Source of the DNA: Guadua angustifolia
Lineage: Eukaryota; Streptophyta; Magnoliopsida; Poales; Poaceae
Assembly: GCA_036346375.1 (NCBI GenBank)
Contig: CM070500.1
Location: forward strand, 79,712,437 to 79,776,436
DNA: 64,000 nucleotides
Direction of reading: 5' to 3'
Shown: positions 49,033 to 59,024 of the stretch, one piece after another
How the letters are laid out: each line of letters starts with the position of its first letter
Numbering within the stretch: position 1 is the stretch's first letter
Program-made: the position numbers and the translations under genes
Notes under the pieces: model-generated
Database searches by the model: none
Told to the model about the DNA's origin: nothing
The model's input: the letters and a program-made list of their open reading frames with translations, nothing else

Positions 49033-49557
49033 ATGACAACAATGGAGGAAGACGAATCAGTGCTCTCTGACCACTCGGCTTCACTCCCACCCCTCCCGCC
49101 GTCGCAGCCGCTGGCGCCGCCGCTTCCAGAGATGGTCGACCTTGACTTCACGAAGGCGCCTTGGATCGACGACAGCAACACACTCAAGGACGACTTGCAA
49201 GGCGAGGTGGCCGAAGGCGTCCATGGCACGACGGTCGGTGACGTGCAAGGCACGGTGGCTAGACATCTTGCGCTCGCCGTTGGCGAAGAAGATGAAGACA
49301 TCGACGGTGAAAGCATGAAGCGGCCGTGCATTCGCTGCGGCCATGAGGAGTCGTGTTCTTGTTGCATGCACACGAAGCCATGCTCTCACTGTTGTCGCGT
49401 CCGCCGCGAGTATCTTGCCACGGCGTGGATATCTGACTTCGATGAGTTTGATTGCGGCGTAGTCTTTCCGATGAAGAATCACTTTGCAAAGATGGGAGTA
49501 CAAGGGGCTGGCGCAGCGTCGGCGGCATGGGCGTCATTCGGACTCCGTCGGCGGTGA
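49033..49557 (+). CDS. Uncharacterised Cys-rich ORF in mariner
   Basis: A 174-residue frame starts at ATG 49033 (MTTMEEDESVLSDHSA). It is acidic with a Pro-rich N-terminal part, then CIRCGHEESCSCCMHTKPC followed by SHCC, then RREYLATAWISDFDEFDCGV. The ten Cys between about residues 98 and 121 look like a metal-binding knot, but match no family known to me. It is on the opposite strand to the transposase and convergent with it. It could be an accessory gene of the element, a captured host fragment, or chance openness in GC-rich DNA; codon bias could not be tested. Confidence 0.4.
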   Translation: MTTMEEDESVLSDHSASLPPLPPSQPLAPPLPEMVDLDFTKAPWIDDSNTLKDDLQGEVAEGVHGTTVGDVQGTVARHLALAVGEEDEDIDGESMKRPCIRCGHEESCSCCMHTKPCSHCCRVRREYLATAWISDFDEFDCGVVFPMKNHFAKMGVQGAGAASAAWASFGLRRR

Positions 49558-49924
49558 TGACAACCAGCGACTCTCTCACCGGCCGCACATCGTCTCGGAC
49601 TCCCTCACCGAGAACGACGATGAATCAACGAGGAGTAGTTAAGCGGCATGTTTGTTTTGGCTACATGTGAGCTTTGTTTGTTTTGGTTGCATGGCTTGTT
49701 AACATTGCATGCATTTGCATGGTCTTTCGGTGTGTGCGTATTCTTGTGTCTAGGAGTAACCGATTTCCAACAATACTCATTTGAAAAATCTACATATGGT
49801 TTGAACAACTGCAGGTTTTCTTGCTACTCATTTGAAAATCTAGCTACGCCAAGAAAAAGCAGTACAAGTGCATTTAGATATTCAAAGCTCCATGTATGGT
49901 TCGATTACAGTTGCAATAACAATT

Positions 49925-51716
49925 CTAATTGATGTACTCAATTGCTTCGTTCACAATTTCTGGGTCACATTGCAACCTAACAGGAAGAACACCATTCCTC
50001 TCAAGTGATTGCTTCTTCAAGTGTGGGATTGCATAGTGTTGCTCTCCTTTTTGACGTAAAATTTCTCTCATGCATGATTGGTGATTGAGGAAAATACGGT
50101 TACTCCTATCAATTGGATAATCGTCATAAGCTTGGATTACCTTTGCGACAATGTCTTCAACATTGCTTGGAGTCAATTTTTGAAACATGGATTGAATGGA
50201 TGCAAAAAAACCAAGATCTAAGACATTGAGATCGGGAGAGTTGGGTGGCTGGCACACCAACCGTATGTCAAAACCATCTTTCGTTGCCGCACGACAAAAC
50301 TCGACATCATCGATTGCAATGTGTGTCTTAGCATTGTCCTGTTGGATGAATATAGGGGTACCAACTTCCTTCGCTGGCCATTTCTGCTTGATCGCGGGCA
50401 ATACATTGCTTACAAGATACTCACGGCTTGTTTCCTTGGTTAACGATGTCATTGCCTTGGTCACCAATGAACCGGCAGGCCTGTTCACACTAGTTCTCTT
50501 TGCCGGCTCGACGAAAGTGAAAGGAAATATGCCTATCTTTCCAGAAAATGTAACATTTCCATCCCCATCAAATCTAGGTCTCACAATTGCTGCTAGCAAC
50601 ATCACCTTCTCTATGAAATTCTTACTCTTTGTGGTTCTTTCCGGCTTGTCCTCATCAAGCGCCAAGTAGTAGTTTTGGCATTTCCTCGTCCGATAGAACC
50701 ACTTCTCGTCTATGTACACGATGTTGTATATACCCTCAAAAGTTGGTTCTTGTGGCATGCTTATGCTGTCTAGCATTGAGAGGCAAAACCGAACCCGTGC
50801 TCTCTTGTTATCTTCAGTCAACGTAAATTTAATGTCATTTGTGTGCCGCCTAAACTTTCCTTCTTTCAACCGCCTAAATAGCGTGTTCTTTGAAATATTC
50901 AGAGCGCCTGCTAGATCACGGATTGTCATTCGGCTACTCAAAGGCACACATCTTTTATGGCTTCCGGATTGAAGGCTACTTGCTTGCGGCCACAATTATT
51001 TGCCTTCTTACTATAGACTGCGTTTACCCCACCACCCCGCTTTCCGTTTAGCCATATCCGCTGCACAACTCTTGTACAAACACCCATTTCAATAGAAACA
51101 GCCCTCATCACTCCTTTTTTCAATATGCCAAAAGAAGTCCTCTCTAGAAGCATGCTATATATGGCTTTGCGTTGATCATCAGTATATTGATTCCTCCTGA
51201 TAATACCAACTTGATCTACAAATGTGTGGAAAAAGAAATTAATCAAAGGTATACAAACAAGCACAATTTAATCTAACATTGCTTACTCGTCTCATAGGTG
51301 CCATCCTTTTCGCCATGGGCCTAGGCGCCATCCTCTTCACCATGGGCCACGGTGTCATCTTCTTCAAGCAAGACAACAAGTAAGCATGAGGGGAACAAAA
51401 CAACAGAACAAAGGATTCATGTGATACCTTCATCGTTATCAACAAAGACAAGATCAAAATTGAGGTCATTGACAGGGCCATCATATTCCTCAACCTCTTC
51501 CCAATTGATTGGTAGATTTAGGTCAAAATTCTCCAATGATTTCGAGCATGCAAATGGATGAGAGAAGTAGGGGAGAGTGGTAGCACACATGTTGTGTTCA
51601 TGGCTATTTATAGGATTGAAACGAATTTGAATTTTCAATTTTTGGACGCCATCTTCAAGCTCAATTTTTGGGCACACATGCAAACGTGCTCGTGTATGAT
51701 GGGAAGAAAAAAACAA
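49925..51716 (-). pseudogene. Mariner-like DD39D transposase
   Basis: Exon-like blocks on the minus strand: about 51716-51425 (NFDLNLPINWEEVEEYDGPV), 51362-51288 (acidic, EDDTVAHGEEDGA then a TAG), and 51225 onward (RRNQYTDDQRKAIYSML, helix-turn-helix region). Near 50946 one extra base shifts the frame. The long frame continues as SSRMTIRDLAGALNISKNTL and holds the catalytic motifs YIDEKWFY, FIQQDNAKTH and PPNSPDLNVLDLGFF. There are 39 residues between the second and third acidic residues, the DD39D spacing of plant mariners. It ends at EYIN, 49925. One stop and one shift make it non-functional, but the damage is slight, so the insertion is recent. Confidence 0.92.
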
Positions 51717-52559
51717 AATTCTTCTTGTATGCTTCCATGCATGGCTCTATACGTGCGCATGATTGCCACGTTCAACATCTGAGAAGGAAAAAAAAACTCG
51801 CTTATGAGCCTTGAGGGAAGAAATTGGACGAGCACGCGGGAAGAAGCTGGACGAGCACGCGGGACAAGCCATGCATGTTTTGCGAGCGCGCGGGAAGGAG
51901 CTGCATGAGCACACAGCCGGGAGACGACACGCTTCCTGATAATCTTTGCATGCATGCATTGTGTGTTTAATTAAGGGTAAATTTGGAAGAAACTCCTTTG
52001 CGCACCCCTTCGTTGGTCTCAGTGAAAAAACTTATACGCCCTCTAAATTGGGACGAAGGGAGTAATACACTTAGCCTTTTACATACAAATTTTAAAACTT
52101 AAATTACTGCACTACATTCTGTTTTGCAGGAGCTCACTATTACCCATAAGAGCTTAGACAATAAAGCACTGAACGCCATACAAGATCACTTATGCCAATG
52201 GTACTGGTTAGAAGTTATATCGAAGGACGACAGGTTTTGAAATCCTGAATCATCATACTAGTCCATATGTAAACAATATTAATTAGTACTGATTGTTAAG
52301 CATACTTATGTTGTATGTTGTTACTGATTGTTAAGCATGCTTATGTTGTATATTGTTACTATTGATTTTTAAGCATCCTTATGTTGTACTGTTTGTTAAC
52401 TTATGTTTGTACATTGTCACCGAATGTGATATGTGTTGTAATTAAAGTGTTTGTGTTCTGTGAATGTGATATATGCATTCTGTGTTCTGTACTGCGAATG
52501 TGATACATATATATATATATACATATTGTCAATATGTGCTGTTTAGGAGAATATGAAAT

Positions 52560-53215
52560 TAAGGGTCATCACAATCGGTTTATGTGCCCTATCATCGGAA
52601 TCGGTTGCACATAAACCGATTGTGATGACCCTTAATTGTAAGAAGCGATTCTAATGATCCGTCATAAGAATCGCTTCTTACAATGAACCGATTCTGATGG
52701 CCACATCATCAGGATCGATTCTTACATGTAACCGATTTTGATGACCTTATCATCAGAATCGGTTGTAGCTAAGAACCGATTCCGATTATAGGGTTATCAG
52801 AATCAATTTCACAGAAGAACCGATTTCGATGATACTGTCATCAACATTGGTTTTATGTAAGAACCGATTGTGATGATATTGACATCAGAATCGGTTTCTA
52901 GGTAAAACCGATTATGATAATTTAGTCATCAGAATCGGTTTCCCAAAAAAACCGATTGTGACAACAGATCATCACAATCGGTTTCATATAACCGATTCTG
53001 ATGACTATATCATCACAGTCGATTCTTCATAATAATCGATTCTGATGAACATATCATCACAATCGTTTATGAAAAGAACCGATTGTGATGACAATCTATC
53101 ACAATCGGACCAAAACCGACCGTGATAGTGCCTTCTCATCACTATCGCACGACTTTCTATCGCCACCAGAACCGATTCTAATGACAAAAAGAACTGATTC
53201 TGATGTACATTCCTG
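52560..53215. repeat. CACTA right sub-terminal repeat array
   Basis: More than a dozen copies of ATCACAATCGGTT, ATCAGAATCGGTT and complements alternate in orientation up to the terminus, many pairing into hairpins. They match the left array in core sequence. Confidence 0.88.
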
Positions 53216-54179
53216 TAGTAGTGTGCATACTATGAAATTTCCTCCTTTTGTAGATAGTCTGTGGAAATGAAGCAAGTATTTCCTATCTGCAAAAATTTTG
53301 GCTATGTTTATACATACTGATCTCAGCACCACAGCATACAACCATGGGTCCTCATCGGAGGTTGGGAATCTATGTGGTTATGAATCTCCATCAATTATTA
53401 AATACCTAGAGCATATGACAGAGAATCTGTGAACGGCTTAGTACAATAATACTACGAGGACAATTTCCCAACATTAGGGGAGAAAAGTGATCTATAAATG
53501 GCTTAGTACACTAATACTATGATAACAATTTCTCGGTATTAGGGGAGAAAAGTACCACATTAAAGAATGTCAAAAAATAAATTGGAATGTTACTGGTATT
53601 AAGTCCTTAGACCCACACACTAAAGAATCTAACTTGAAGTTCAGAAGAAAATAAGTCTGTAATAAATAGCTAATAATCTGCTAATACCTTCACTGATTAT
53701 AAGGGAGTGATAAGATCTCATTTACTTGCAGTAACTTGAAAAGAGTGAAAATACCCTAGAAAGATATTGATCACACACTTACCCCTCATAATAAGAAGAG
53801 GGGGAGACCTCCAGGTGCACGAGACTTAATTCTGCAGAGACATCTACAGAAATAAAAAAATCAAACAAGTGAGAATATTAACTGAGGCAGTAGAAGAAGC
53901 TAAACCTGATGTTGAGAAAATCTCTGAAGTGAGCCGTCTTGAAGATGGTAACATTTCTAAAGTTATCTATCCTAAAGATGATAACCCCCAATAAATATTT
54001 GTACACACAAGCTAATGCTAAGAAGTCGGAATGCCTAGACTCCATTGTTGTGGGAACTTACAGAAGTTAGACGAAATTAATAAAGAGTTATCCCTGAAGT
54101 TATTGAGGAAAGTTGTATAAGAAAAAGACAACAATTATTGACATAATTTTGCTTTAAAATTGCTTGATCTGGATCTAGA

Positions 54180-55480
54180 ATCAAAGTCTATGGTAGAGTG
54201 CCATAAGTGCTCAGATAATGTCAAATGGAAAGAAGCAATTAAGGCAGAATTACACTCGCTTAATAAGAGGAAATAATTTGGTCCTGTTGACTAGACACCT
54301 CATAAAGTGGTCCTTGTAAGATCAAACTGTGTTTTCATCTGGAAGAGAAATGAAAATAACCACGTAGTGAGTTATAAAGCTAGGCTTGTAGCACAAGGGT
54401 TCATATATAGACCCGACATCCATTATGATGGAATTTACTTGCCCGTAATAAATGGAATAAAGTTCCAATACTTGATATCAATGGCAGATTGCTTAAATTT
54501 ATCAATACAGTTAATGGATGTAGTGACAGTATATTTATATGGGTCACTGGATATTGATATTTATATGAGAGTCCTTGAATGAGTTGAAATTTTGGATCCT
54601 AATAAAAATAATCGCAATATGTATAGTGTCAAATTGCATAGATCGCTATATGGATTAAAACAGTCTGGAAGAATATGGTGCAAGCAACTTAGTGAGTTCC
54701 TCCAAAAGAAGGGTACTCCAATAATCCCTATGTATTCATAAAGAAGTCCCAGAATGGATTATATATATCATCTTAATCTATATTGATGATTTGAATATTA
54801 TGGGAACCATAGAGAAGATATAGGAAGTAAGTTCTTACCGTACGGTAGAGTTTGAGATTAAAGATTTGAGTAATATCAAATATTTCTTATGCCTACAGCT
54901 AGAGTATTTCTCAGAAGAAATTTTTGTAAACCAGTCTACCTTTACCAAGAAGGTATTGGAAGATTTCATGTGGATAAATCTCATCCTTTGAAGACCATAT
55001 GGTGGTAAAATCCCTTGAAGTGGATAAAAGTCATTTCAGACTGAAGATGTAGAATGAGGAAATCTTAAGATTTGAAATCCCATATTTAAGTGCCATTAGA
55101 GCACTTATGAATATTGTGAATTGCAATATGCCTGATATTGCATTCACAGCAAATTTGCTAGTGCGGCCCTAATAAAAAAACATTGGGAAGTTGTCAAGAC
55201 TTTACTCAGATACCTTCAAGATACAAAAAAAATCTTAGATTGTTTTATTGGAAAGGACCAACACTTGATCATGCTGAGATATACGGATGCTGGCTATCTG
55301 TCTGATCCACACAGTACCAACTCTCAGGCTGGGTTTGTGTTTCTCTGCGGCAGTAGAACTATTTCTTAACGGTCCTTTAAGCAGACATTGGTAGCTATTT
55401 CTACTAACCAATCAGATATTATAGCATTATATGATGTCTCATGTGAGTGTTTTTGGTTGAAACATATGGTTAGCCATATC
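54180..55480 (+). pseudogene. Copia reverse transcriptase and RNase H
   Basis: Reads WKEAIKAELHSLNKRK, SYKARLVAQGFIYRPDIHYD, SIQLMDVVTVYLYGSLDIDI followed by YMRVLE, and KLHRSLYGLKQSGRIWCKQL: the RVT_2 domain of copia. The QMDV-type block has lost its AFL(N/H)G form. RNase H follows near 55260-55480 (RYTDAGYLSDP, SQAGFVFLCG). Multiple stops. Polyprotein order integrase-RT-RNase H defines Ty1/copia. Confidence 0.88.
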
Positions 55481-56034
55481 TAGAATTCATGTGGAATTAA
55501 CACCATCAATATCCCTATGATTGTGAATGAAGATAATGTTGTTTGTATTGTACAAATACAAATGGGTTATGTGAAAAGCAATATCATGAAGCATATTGCT
55601 CTTAAACTTTTCTATCCTTACAAACTCTAAAAAGAATAGTGAAATAAAGATATTGTAATCTAAGTCATGTGAAAATCTAACAGCTTTATTCACTAAGACC
55701 TTGCAAAATCTATTTTTTTTCAAAGGTGTTTAAGTGGCATTAGAATGAAACAATTTAGAGATATGCAGAGTTTTGTGGAGTAAATATCTGAACCATGACC
55801 CTTAGCATAATTCTAAAGATCCTAATTTAATTCCAGAAAATTATAAGTTATACTATTTTTCCCTTAAGTGAGTTTTTTTCGAAGTTTTCTCATATCGAGG
55901 TTTTTAACGAGACAACTAGTGTTACACAGTGTACGAATGACATGTACTCTTTTCTCCATCTCTTTTTTCCCATTGAATTTTTTAGGAGAGTTTTTTATGA
56001 GACATATGTATTACGCGGTATTCGTCTAACGGGG

Positions 56035-56286
56035 TGTTGAGATATGTATGGACTTTAAGTTCTTGTTAACCAAATGAGGTTGGACTTTATCTCTATATGG
56101 ACGGATCTGAATCTATCTCTTATTGCTTTTTATTATAAATATAGCACCCTGTATGTACAAGAGAATCAATCTAATAAAGAGAAATAACTATTTTGCCTCA
56201 CTACCTCGTGTGTGCTCCTTGCTCATACTTGTTGTTTTTTTGGTGCATCGTGGTTGATCAAAGACAGACGACAACGTTTTACAATA
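56035..56286 (+). repeat. Copia 3' LTR
   Basis: Begins TGTTGAGATATG and ends TTTTACAATA. Collinear with the 5' LTR over its full length, including TTATTATAAATAT and TTGGTGCATCGTG, but clearly diverged. A short purine-containing run, AACGGGG, precedes it and is probably the decayed polypurine tract. Confidence 0.88.
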
Positions 56287-57511
56287 CCTGGAAACTGAAA
56301 GTTTATTATTTCCAATTGTTTTGGGGACCCATATTATTTTTTAATTCTTTATTTTTTGTGTATTTCTGTGTTATTATACTAGTAGATAATTCGAACCGTC
56401 TCAAAAGTTGAATAGCTCTTCTACCTACCCGGCACTTTGCGTTGCCATTACATGACACTAAGAATACACTAGTCAGAATAACGAGCTACGCCGCGTCGTG
56501 TACGACGATGTAACGTGAAAAATTTGAGAAATCTGGTCATACTTTCGGTTTTCGTATTTTTTTTAAAAAAATGGGTCGGTAGGACCCGTCGACGAATCAA
56601 TGAGCTGTTATAAATCTTTGACGAACCCGTATTTTTTTTAGAAAACCACGGTTAGGCCTCATCGGTGAATCTATGGGCTACTATAAACTTTCGACGAATC
56701 TGTGTTTTTTTTAGAAAACCGCGGTTACGACCCATTGGCGAATCCATGGGTTGCTATAAACCTTCGATGAATCTGTGTTTTTTAATTGTAGACGGACCTA
56801 AAGTATTTTTTCTGGGGTCCGCTCCAATAAAAACCGCCAGGAGGACCTAAATGTAAACCGTAGAGGGACATAAACGTAATTTTAATATTTTTCGGGTCTA
56901 TTTTACTAAAAAGCCGCTGAAAGGACCTAAACGCAATTTCTAATTTTTCGAAGGGCCTCTCTGCGAGGGGGGGTGAGGTGGCAGCCGGGAGGACCTAAAT
57001 GTAAACCACAGAGGGACCTAAACGTAATTTTGTTATTTTTTGGATATATGTTATTAAAAAACCGCCGAAAGGACCTAAACGCGATTTTCATTTTTCCGGA
57101 GAGCCTCTCGGCGAAGGGGGTGACGTGACGTGCCTAAACGGCCGGCAATCTCAAGCAGTATAATATATACTATATATTTGTTTATACAAACTATATATTT
57201 TTGTTTTATATTGTTTTTTTTTTTTCGTTTCTGCTATGGACTCGACGAGAGAAATTTTAGGTACACCCATATCTTTTTGAGCACTGATTCTTGATGACCC
57301 AAAGGCTAGGATCAAAAAGATTCACCTATTACCTCTACGAGGGTGTCCATAATCACATAGAAGGTTAATTTAAATACGTACTGTTAATAGGACAATCCTA
57401 TTAGGAAAGAAATGTTTCGTGGATGGCCACTAATGGGAATATAATGATGAATAGAGAGCATAAGTGGAAAGGGAAGAAATTGTGCCAGAGCACATGATAT
57501 CAGTCTTATTT
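56287..57511. repeat. Local tandem repeats, no gene
   Basis: 56575-56789 holds three diverged ~73-bp units built on GACGAATC...TATAAA...TTTTTTAGAAAACC. 56830-57110 holds two diverged ~170-bp units built on GGACCTAAATGTAAACC, GGGACCTAAACGTAATTTT and GAGCCTCTCGGCGA. No coding sequence is seen; the remainder to 57511 is AT-rich. Confidence 0.75.
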
Positions 57512-57958
57512 GAGTAAATTTCGTAAAAATCACACTTATCAAAACTATCATAAAACTATATTTTTAAATCAAATTTCACAAGACAACATCTATTTTTACC
57601 AATTGTTTCAAAGAACCACACTTCTGTCAGTTACAACCGCTCTGAAAAGATGGGCCCACACATTATGCCGACGTGGAAGGTGGTGTGTGGTCGACAGACG
57701 TGGCATGTGTTCATCTTCACTTCAACTCAACTCTCTTCTCCTGCAACAGGGTGTTCTTCTCTTGCTCCATTATATTCTTTAGAGCAAACAGTGCCCTCCA
57801 CGCCGGTGAACAGGGTTAGGTCTCAAGGACATGTATGCCCATGCTATCAGAACGGTTGCAAGTGACGGAAGTATGGTTGTTTGAAACAATTGGTAAGAAC
57901 AAGTGTGGACTTGTGAGACAGTTTTGTAAGGATAAATGTGGCTTTGTCAAATTTATTC
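57512..57958. mobile_element. Long-TIR MITE (Mutator-like?)
   Basis: The left arm from GAGTAAATTTCG to CTGTCAGTTACAACC (57512-57640) mirrors the right arm ending AAATTTATTC at 57958. Shared blocks include ACCAATTGTTTCAAA. Flanks GTCTTATTT and TTCTTGTTT agree at seven of nine bases, compatible with a decayed 9-bp duplication. The 447-bp centre has no family match. Confidence 0.72.
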
Positions 57959-58790
57959 TTCTTGTTTATATATTCCGAAATCTTCAAATTTAGCTAATAA
58001 ATTGCTAAAATTAGAAAATATTTGAACGAATATTTTTTTACACACATTCATACAAATCTAAAACTTACAATTTCAGATTAAAACTAAAATATTCAAATTC
58101 AACTTAATTGAGGGACCTACGGGGTTTCCAAATTGTGAATTCAAAATTTTGAAATAAAATCGCAAATTGTAATATGAAAGTATGGCAAAGTAATATCATT
58201 TGCATTACATTATTTCATATATTACTCTAAATTAGTAAATCTTGAGTTTTTTTTAAATTGAAATTTAGATATGAACTACGGTTTATAGGAGCTTCAAAAA
58301 TAATTAGTTAGAAGGGAATTAATTTGAAATTTATCTCGATTTTTGTTTCAATCTAGGCAAGAAATACGGAATGTATATGAGCTTATAAAAATATTGGGAG
58401 TGTCTACTCAACTCCCGGATGTTTTGTTCCTAAAAAACATCCAAATTTTCAGCCGTTGGATTTGGGCATAGGAAAACGTTGATCTGGATCTTCTCCCACC
58501 TCAGCACGTTACGTGCAGGCGCTCTTTGTTGTGTTAGACTAGCTCTCAGCGCAGCCGAAAAATGCTTAATGGGCCGATAGACATTGCTTTTTGCTTGCAG
58601 GCTATCGCTTCCATCAGCTCGGCTTCACAGGTGATACAACCCCCATGCCAGTTTGTACTAGCTCCTCTGTCTCGTTCTTCCAGACATGAACAAAAGCTTA
58701 GTTACAAAGCATGTATTTGTATCAGTCACACAATATAAAGTTTAGATGGATTGTGATGCAATGAAATAGATGACATTTTTGCTGAACACC
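57959..58790. other. Intergenic, no gene seen
   Basis: AT-rich to 58380, then mixed composition. No frame, RNA gene or element border is recognised. Confidence 0.5.
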
Positions 58791-58793
58791 TAA

Positions 58794-59024
58794 GGGCCTG
58801 TTTGGTAGAGCTCCAGATTCCAGCTTCTCCTGAAATCTGAAACTTGTAGGTTAAAATAAAATGAATTAAGTTTATATTTTTGATCTAAAATGTAAACAAG
58901 ATGATCTATCTAAACACTTTTAATGTATTCACAACTTCAGCTTCATGAATCTGGTGAAGCTAAAATTTTCAGCTTCACCAGATTCTCAGAATCTGAAGAA
59001 GCTGAATCTCTGCCAAACAGACCC
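58794..59024. mobile_element. Tourist-like MITE
   Basis: GGGCCTGTTTGG at the left and CCAAACAGACCC at the right, flanked by TAA (58791-58793 and 59025-59027). Internal arms (CCAGATTC, GAATCTGG) add further symmetry. 231 bp. The paralogous repeat at about 59430 reads CACCTAAGTGACC without the insert. Confidence 0.9.

Larger units (their letters stand above)
48747..52062. mobile_element. Full-length Stowaway-type mariner element
   Basis: Terminal inverted repeats CTCCCTCCGTCCC...GCGTATAAGTTTTTT and the reverse at 52027-52062 are about 40 bp long. TA is duplicated at both sides (48745-48746 and 52063-52064). This is the terminus shared by grass Stowaway MITEs and their autonomous mariner relatives. 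The element is 3,316 bp and carries a transposase on the minus strand with an unrelated plus-strand ORF near the other end. Confidence 0.94.
48260..52240 (+). pseudogene. CACTA Ulp1-like (C48) protein, split by mariner
   Basis: Exon-like blocks read WVLLVLVLSENTVYILNSVE (ending at GT near 48394), GKTLEYKPFSVQ (ending near 48562) and CHQQGSGDLCGFYVMHHMAF followed by LIDSSHLFPQIY. The Cys of GDLCGFYVM fits the catalytic Cys of SUMO-protease (peptidase C48) domains carried by many plant CACTA and MULE elements. The frame is cut at 48746 by a mariner and resumes at about 52125 with ELTITHKSLDNKALNAIQDH, LCQWYWLEVISKDDRF and a stop. Role in transposition unknown. Confidence 0.78.
41803..53223 (+). 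mobile_element. CACTA (En/Spm) transposon
   Basis: Begins CACTACTACAGAATGG and ends CATTCCTGTAGTAGTG. TGC flanks both sides (41800-41802 and 53224-53226). Both sub-terminal regions are dense arrays of ATCACAATCGGTT/AACCGATTGTGAT motifs in both orientations. It encodes a TNP2-type transposase and an Ulp1-like protein, both damaged. Two later insertions, a solo LTR and a mariner, account for about 7 kb of its 11.4 kb. It lies inside the integrase of the copia element. Confidence 0.93.
41190..53420 (+). pseudogene. Copia integrase, split by CACTA
   Basis: The left part, about 41190-41802, reads LDHPELNKRRKIINNSASHC, then GDICGLIQLLSGLFRYFMVL and IDAST, and IQMNNASEFTLKTFNDYC: GAG-pre-integrase and integrase core with stops. 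It breaks at 41802. After the CACTA element the right part, 53227-53420, continues with APQHTTMGPHRRLGIYV followed, after a shift, by the ESPSIIKYLE-like tail. The TGC duplication confirms that the two were contiguous. Confidence 0.8.
37905..56286 (+). mobile_element. Old Ty1/copia retrotransposon, interrupted
   Basis: Two direct LTRs (37905-38152 and 56035-56286) bracket gag, integrase, reverse transcriptase and RNase H remnants in copia order. All are full of stops and frame shifts. A CACTA transposon of 11.4 kb sits in the integrase. Without nested DNA the element is about 7 kb. No 5-bp flanking duplication is evident, in keeping with age and the roughly one-fifth divergence of the LTRs by eye. 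Confidence 0.9.
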
